DNA of 64,000 bases from Candidatus Goldiibacteriota bacterium HGW-Goldbacteria-1 (GTDB lineage Bacteria; Oederibacteriota; PGYV01): contig PGYV01000002.1 in assembly GCA_002839855.1 (NCBI GenBank), forward strand, positions 267,125 to 331,124, in the 5' to 3' direction. Positions 60,568 to 64,000 of this stretch are shown here, piece after piece. The translations under genes and the position numbers were made by a program. The notes beneath the pieces are model-generated. The model was not told the DNA's origin, did not search any database, and saw only the letters and a program-made list of their open reading frames with translations. Numbering within the stretch: the stretch's first letter is position 1; every line of letters starts with the position of its first letter.

Positions 60568-60669
60568 AGTAACAGGTTATTAACAACTGTCAGCTAACAA
60601 GTTTCAACTGACAACTTAATACTTGCTATTTGCAACCTGTAACTTGTTAGTTGTTAACTGTTAGTTGTT
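60568..60669. repeat. heptamer inverted-repeat hairpin between convergent genes
   Basis: 7-base units related to GTTACAA run rightward to ~60619 (GTAACAG, GTTATTA, ACAACTG, then ACAAGTT, TCAACTG, ACAACTT) and return as complements TTGCAAC, CTGTAAC, TTGTTAG, TTGTTAA from 60629. It resembles the pair of arrays around the S23-like gene, but without a gene inside. It supplies the last codons and stop of the tetR-type gene. Confidence 0.75.
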
Positions 60670-61305
60670 CTTAATTTTATTCCAGAAGAAATTAATATGT
60701 TCTGACATCAGATTTTCTATTACATCTGTTTTCTTTTTGTAAAATTTAAGGACGTTATATTCCGTAAGCATGCCTATCAGCGTGTAGAAGTATTCAAACG
60801 CAAGAAGCTTGGGGTCAAGGGTTTTAATAAGCCTTTTTTTAATAAGCATCCTGAAGATGTTTTCATAATATTTTATCCTCATCTTATGAAAATCAATGGA
60901 CAGGATTTCAAATGCCTTCACATCGCGGTACTGTTCCATTGTGACTATACGCCAGACGCGCGCCATTAAAGGCTGTTCCATTACCTGACGGAATTCAAGC
61001 AGGCAGCTGTTAAGCAGGTCATAGCCGCTGCCGCCGTTTAAGATGCGGGTCATGTCAGTCTCGGAGAGCCTTGTCGCGTTGATATTTTCGGCAAAATAAA
61101 AATATATCTCGCTTAGCAGTTCTTCTTTATTTGTGAAGTGGTGGTACAGGGAACTTTCTTTCAGCCCGGCTGATGAAGTGATATCCCTTATGGATACGCA
61201 GCTGAAACCGTCTTTTGAAAATAATTCAACCGCGGTCTCAAATATTCTCTCTTTTGTACCGCGTCCTTTGGGTGTAATGCTTTTTTCGGATAAAATTTCA
61301 GTCAT
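60661..61305 (-). CDS. TetR/AcrR-family transcriptional regulator
   Basis: The 214-residue repressor-type protein has an N-terminal helix-turn-helix at about 20-65 (ERIFETAVELFSKDGFSCVSIRDI, then SAGLKESSLYHHFTNKEELL), the standard TetR pattern, and a helical ligand-binding domain of unknown specificity. AAGGAG precedes the ATG. It is divergent from the second hydrogenase operon, so it may control it, or itself, but its ligand is not evident. Its far end runs into the heptamer hairpin. Confidence 0.92.
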   Translation of the reverse strand: MTEILSEKSITPKGRGTKERIFETAVELFSKDGFSCVSIRDITSSAGLKESSLYHHFTNKEELLSEIYFYFAENINATRLSETDMTRILNGGSGYDLLNSCLLEFRQVMEQPLMARVWRIVTMEQYRDVKAFEILSIDFHKMRIKYYENIFRMLIKKRLIKTLDPKLLAFEYFYTLIGMLTEYNVLKFYKKKTDVIENLMSEHINFFWNKIKNN

Positions 61306-61343
61306 TTTTTTCTCCTTATTTAATACATTGCATGTACCGGAGC

Positions 61344-61372
61344 ATACTAACTGTGCGGTAAAAAAAAGTCAA
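61344..61372 (-). promoter_or_regulatory. promoter of the TetR gene
   Basis: On the minus strand TTGACT (61367-61372) and TAGTAT (61344-61349) have a 17-base spacer. It is back to back with the rightward promoter at 61386. Confidence 0.65.
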
Positions 61373-61385
61373 ATTAAAATTATTA

Positions 61386-61414
61386 TTGACAAAGAATAGG
61401 GCAGGGTGTATAAC
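61386..61414 (+). promoter_or_regulatory. promoter of the second hydrogenase-like operon
   Basis: A perfect TTGACA at 61386-61391 and TATAAC at 61409-61414 have a 17-base spacer. Two Rex-like operators lie downstream, at 61500 and 61561. Confidence 0.65.
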
Positions 61415-61499
61415 AATTTACGAAAGTTTTTGATATTTTTTTTATTGCTCTTTTAGACTAATATTAACTCACTTAAAGAAAACTTTTTTTTGCAGGGTC

Positions 61500-61517
61500 A
61501 AGTGAACGATTTCACAA
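61500..61517. promoter_or_regulatory. Rex-like operator 1
   Basis: AAGTGAACGATTTCACAA matches TTGTGAA-N4-TTCACAA at 12 of 14 defined positions; only the first two bases differ. Rex responds to the NADH/NAD ratio and commonly governs hydrogenase genes. Confidence 0.6.
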
Positions 61518-61560
61518 AGTAATGGATTAAACTAACAACATGGTTTTTTAAAGTGTTTTA

Positions 61561-61578
61561 AGGTGAATTATTTCACAA
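61561..61578. promoter_or_regulatory. Rex-like operator 2
   Basis: AGGTGAATTATTTCACAA also matches 12 of 14 defined positions of the Rex pattern, with the same inner GTGAA-N4-TTCACAA core as operator 1. It lies 19 bases before the ribosome site of the 61610 gene. Confidence 0.6.
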
Positions 61579-61609
61579 GAATATATTTTATTATATGGAG
61601 GTATTAAGA

Positions 61610-62101
61610 ATGACGATAGGGAAACAAGTGATAGAACTTGATTCAAATCTTCAAAGTTTCATTGAAAAATGGAAAGACAGGCCGGGCAGCGAAATCATGA
61701 TACTGCATAAAGTTCAGGAGATTTACGGCTATGTCCCCAGGGAAGTTGCAATGGAAGTTTCCAGAACAATCGGGATTCCGCTTGCAAAGATTTATGGAAT
61801 TATAACTTTTTATCACCTGTTCAAACTGAAAAAACCGGGCAAGAATCAGATTTCGGTATGCATGGGTACGGCGTGTTATTTAAAGGGCGGCAATGACATC
61901 ATCACTGAACTTGAACAGCTGCTTGATGTTGGTGTTAACGCCACCAGCCCGGACGGGCTTTTTTCGCTTGAACTGGTACGCTGCGTGGGATGCTGCGGGC
62001 TTGCGCCTGTTATGCTTGTAAACGGGAAAGTATACGGCAATCTTAAGAAGAATCAGCTTGCCGGAATATTCGCGGAATTCAGACCGGAGGAGGCAAAATA
62101 A
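61610..62101 (+). CDS. NuoE-like [2Fe-2S] subunit (HndA/HydC type) of a second complex
   Basis: The 163-residue protein has the thioredoxin-like [2Fe-2S] fold with CMGTACYLKGG near 83 and CVGCCGLAPVM near 124. A helical N-terminus includes ILHKVQEIYGYVPREV. The ATG at 61610, 8 bases after GGAGG, was chosen over 61595. It overlaps the next gene by one base. The order NuoE / small TrxFd / NuoF matches HndA-HndB-HndC of the NADP-reducing hydrogenase, so a catalytic subunit probably follows beyond the window. Two Rex-like sites sit upstream. Confidence 0.93.
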   Translation: MTIGKQVIELDSNLQSFIEKWKDRPGSEIMILHKVQEIYGYVPREVAMEVSRTIGIPLAKIYGIITFYHLFKLKKPGKNQISVCMGTACYLKGGNDIITELEQLLDVGVNATSPDGLFSLELVRCVGCCGLAPVMLVNGKVYGNLKKNQLAGIFAEFRPEEAK

Positions 62102-62496
62102 TGGCTAAAATGGAAAAAGGCGACCTTGCTAAATTCAGGAACACTTATAAAAATGAAAGCAAAGGCGAAATAATGATATCTATGGGAACCTGCGGAATAG
62201 CGGCGGGCGCTTCGGATGTATTTAAAGAAATGGAAGAGACATTAAAAGCAAACGGAATCACAAATGTAAAGCTGGAAAAAACAGGGTGCCTTGGAATGTG
62301 TTTCTGCGAACCTAACCTTGCGGTAAGGGTTGAAGGCATGCCGGAAATATTTTACGGCAATGTGGATGAAACGGTTGCCCATTCAATAATAACCGAACAT
62401 GTAATGAAAAAACAGATTTTGAAAAGCAACGTGATATTCATGCCGACAAAGGATACAGGCAAGAATATATTCAAAGCAGCGGAGGCCGACAAATGA
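62101..62496 (+). CDS. small thioredoxin-like [2Fe-2S] ferredoxin (HndB-like)
   Basis: The 131-residue protein has cluster ligands in MGTCGIAAGA near 22 and TGCLGMCFCEPN near 61-66, the pattern of HndB and of the N-terminal TrxFd domain of NuoF/HydB. It is the stand-alone version of the first ~115 residues of the 55104 fusion. It overlaps its neighbours on both sides (TAATG, ATGA), so the three genes are tightly coupled. Confidence 0.88.
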   Translation: MAKMEKGDLAKFRNTYKNESKGEIMISMGTCGIAAGASDVFKEMEETLKANGITNVKLEKTGCLGMCFCEPNLAVRVEGMPEIFYGNVDETVAHSIITEHVMKKQILKSNVIFMPTKDTGKNIFKAAEADK

Positions 62497-64000
62497 ACAG
62501 GAAATATTTTTTTATATGGGAACCTGAAAAGACAAAACAAAATCAGATGTATAACGCTTTTTCAAAGGTAATCAATGAAAAAGGATTACAGGAAAAAACA
62601 GAAGTGATAAAAAGCCTGTTTTTAGGGCTTACGGCGGACAAACCGATAGTAAGAATTATGCCTGAAGGCACAATTTATAAAGGGTTCACGGAAGCTGATG
62701 TAGAAGGTATTGTAGAGAATGCGCTTAACGGAAAAACCAGTAATTTTTTATTTGACTGCGGAAACAAAAATTCCGGCGTACCTGAAGCTGACCAGCAGAG
62801 CAAACAGTTTAAAATAGTATTAAGAAACGTGGGTTATATTAACCCTGAATCAATAGACGATTATATCCGGCGCGGCGGATACAGCGGCGTGGAAAAAGCA
62901 ATATTTGAAATGACGCCGGACAAACTTATAACGGAAGTTAAGGCTTCCGGTTTAAGGGGGCGCGGCGGCGCGGGTTTCCCGACAGGATTAAAGTGGGAAC
63001 TTACAAGGCGTGAAAAAGACCCTGTTAAGTATGTAATCTGTAACGCGGACGAAGGTGACCCGGGCGCGTACATGGATAGAAGCATAATGGAAGGCGACCC
63101 GCACAATCTTATAGAAGGAATGATACTTGGCGGCTATGCAATCGGCAGCAGCCAGGGATACATTTATATCAGGGCGGAATACCCGCTTGCAATTGAAAGG
63201 CTTGAAAAAGCCCTTGCAGCAGCAAGGGAAAAAGGGCTTCTTGGAAATAATATCCTTGGTTCTGACTTCAGTTTTGATATTGAATTAAGATGGGGCGCTG
63301 GAGCGTTTGTATGCGGCGAAGAAACCGCTTTAATCGCATCTGTGGAAGGCAAAAGGGGAAACCCAAGGCCAAGGCCGCCGTTTCCTTCAGTTTCAGGGCT
63401 TTGGAACAAACCAACATTTATAAATAATGTTGAAACATGGGCAAACATTCCCGTTATTGCCGAAAAAGGCGGGGCTTGGTTCGCGTCTATCGGGACGGAA
63501 AAGTCCAAAGGCACCAAGGTATTTGCCGTTACAGGAAAAGTAAGAAACCCGGGGCTTGTGGAAGTTCCCATGGGCACAACCATAAGGGAAATAGTTTATG
63601 ACATCTGCGGCGGAATAAGCGGCGATAAGAAATACAAAGCTGTTCAGACCGGCGGGCCTTCCGGCGGCGTTATTCCGGAACAGTTCCTTGACATGCAGGT
63701 GGACTACGAGACGCTGCAGTCAATCGGCTCAATCATGGGTTCCGGCGGGCTTATCGTAATGGACGAAGATGACTGTATGGTGGACGTAAATAAGTTCTAT
63801 CTTCAGTTCTCTGTTGATGAATCCTGCGGAAAATGTTCGCCCTGCAGAATTGGCGGCAAGCAGATTCTTGAAATTCTGGAAAAGATAACAAAAGGAAACG
63901 GAGAAGTAAAAGATATTGAAAAAATTAACAGCATAAGCATGGCGATGCAGAAGGCCTCATTATGCGCCCTTGGGCAGACCACGCCGAATCCGGTGCTGTC
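62493..64000 (+). CDS. NuoF-like flavoprotein subunit (HndC/HydB type), cut by the window edge
   Basis: The first ~502 residues are present with no stop. Residues 1-110 look like a TrxFd domain that has lost its cluster cysteines (only DCGN remains). The NuoF core follows: [12 protein letters not shown] near 154, [13 protein letters not shown] near 186, [13 protein letters not shown] near 268, and [4Fe-4S] ligands [12 protein letters not shown] near 445 with [10 protein letters not shown] at the edge. FMN and NADH sites are intact. Overlap ATGA with the previous gene and a GGAGG site. The C-terminus, and whether it also carries a GltD fusion or ferredoxin tail, cannot be seen. Confidence 0.92.
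   Translation, partial: MNRKYFFIWEPEKTKQNQMYNAFSKVINEKGLQEKTEVIKSLFLGLTADKPIVRIMPEGTIYKGFTEADVEGIVENALNGKTSNFLFDCGNKNSGVPEADQQSKQFKIVLRNVGYINPESIDDYIRRGGYSGVEKAIFEMTPDKLITEVKASGLRGRGGAGFPTGLKWELTRREKDPVKYVICNADEGDPGAYMDRSIMEGDPHNLIEGMILGGYAIGSSQGYIYIRAEYPLAIERLEKALAAAREKGLLGNNILGSDFSFDIELRWGAGAFVCGEETALIASVEGKRGNPRPRPPFPSVSGLWNKPTFINNVETWANIPVIAEKGGAWFASIGTEKSKGTKVFAVTGKVRNPGLVEVPMGTTIREIVYDICGGISGDKKYKAVQTGGPSGGVIPEQFLDMQVDYETLQSIGSIMGSGGLIVMDEDDCMVDVNKFYLQFSVDESCGKCSPCRIGGKQILEILEKITKGNGEVKDIEKINSISMAMQKASLCALGQTTPNPVL

Overview
The window reads as a chromosome segment of an uncultured, strictly anaerobic, fermentative Gram-negative bacterium. Anaerobic signs are two [FeFe]-hydrogenase/NADH-dehydrogenase-like operons, the H-cluster maturase HydG, an NfnAB-type transhydrogenase and pyruvate phosphate dikinase. 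Gram-negative signs are signal-peptide beta-barrel-like proteins, lipoproteins and a giant cyclic-glucan-synthase-like enzyme. The base composition is moderate to AT-rich, and the sigma70-type promoters are unusually close to consensus. The phylum cannot be fixed from this sequence alone; the gene style recalls candidate phyla near Elusimicrobiota, Omnitrophota or Goldbacteria, but that is only an impression. No rRNA, CRISPR array, prophage or transposase was seen. Two tRNA genes, Gln(CUG) and Val(CAC), carry encoded CCA ends.

Layout. 0.1-5 kb: ppdK with lysine-rich tails, a membrane spermidine-synthase-like protein and a small unknown. 5-9.1 kb: a methyltransferase, then a four-gene phosphatase/kinase/STAS-like/GGDEF cassette with the order of Pseudomonas siaABCD. 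9.1-12.1 kb: a leader with an intrinsic terminator, a TM1266-family regulator, hydG and a polysaccharide deacetylase. 12.3-21.1 kb: one 2921-residue GH94-type glucan synthase. 21.1-27.2 kb: minus-strand genes (an S23-like four-helix-bundle gene inside inverted heptamer arrays, comM, a cNMP-binding protein, a TPR protein, two barrel-like proteins). 27.3-32.7 kb: tRNA-Gln, folD, coaD, HU, a DUF4912 protein, a GH57 branching enzyme and a small possible DNA-binding protein. 32.8-41.7 kb: envelope and housekeeping genes (TPM, nucleotidyltransferase, LemA, MGMT, RecO, two NlpC/P60 proteins, a seven-repeat propeller, an MBL hydrolase, small unknowns). 41.8-48.1 kb: tRNA-Val, a PfkB kinase, an aminotransferase, a DUF2225 protein, twin GT4 glycosyltransferases and a thioredoxin-like lipoprotein. 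48.2-54.2 kb: a GAF-ANTAR regulator, gdhA, nfnA, nfnB and an orphan sugar-binding-like sensor. 54.5-64 kb: a hydrogenase operon with a NuoF-GltD fusion, YkgJ, TetR, and the start of a second, Hnd-like operon cut by the window edge.

How it fits together. The right 15 kb is a redox hub: HydA with NuoE/NuoF-like partners would exchange electrons between H2, ferredoxin and NAD(P)H, NfnAB would couple NADH, NADPH and ferredoxin, and GdhA would use NADPH for ammonium assimilation. Good Rex-like operators precede the second hydrogenase operon and a weaker one precedes the first. The most interesting signals are: (1) the NuoE / [TrxFd-NuoF-GltD fusion] / HydA operon; (2) a pair of hairpins with AxxGxx hexaloops between a GAF-ANTAR gene and gdhA, matching the general form of ANTAR antitermination targets; (3) an intergenic S23-like element framed by inverted GTTACAA arrays, with a gene-less relative at 60.6 kb; (4) a terminator lying 20 bp before the hydrogenase regulator/hydG pair, which implies read-through control; (5) a sia-like c-di-GMP cassette; and (6) a probable leaderless mRNA for the TPM protein. 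All functional statements come from reading motifs; no database search was run.
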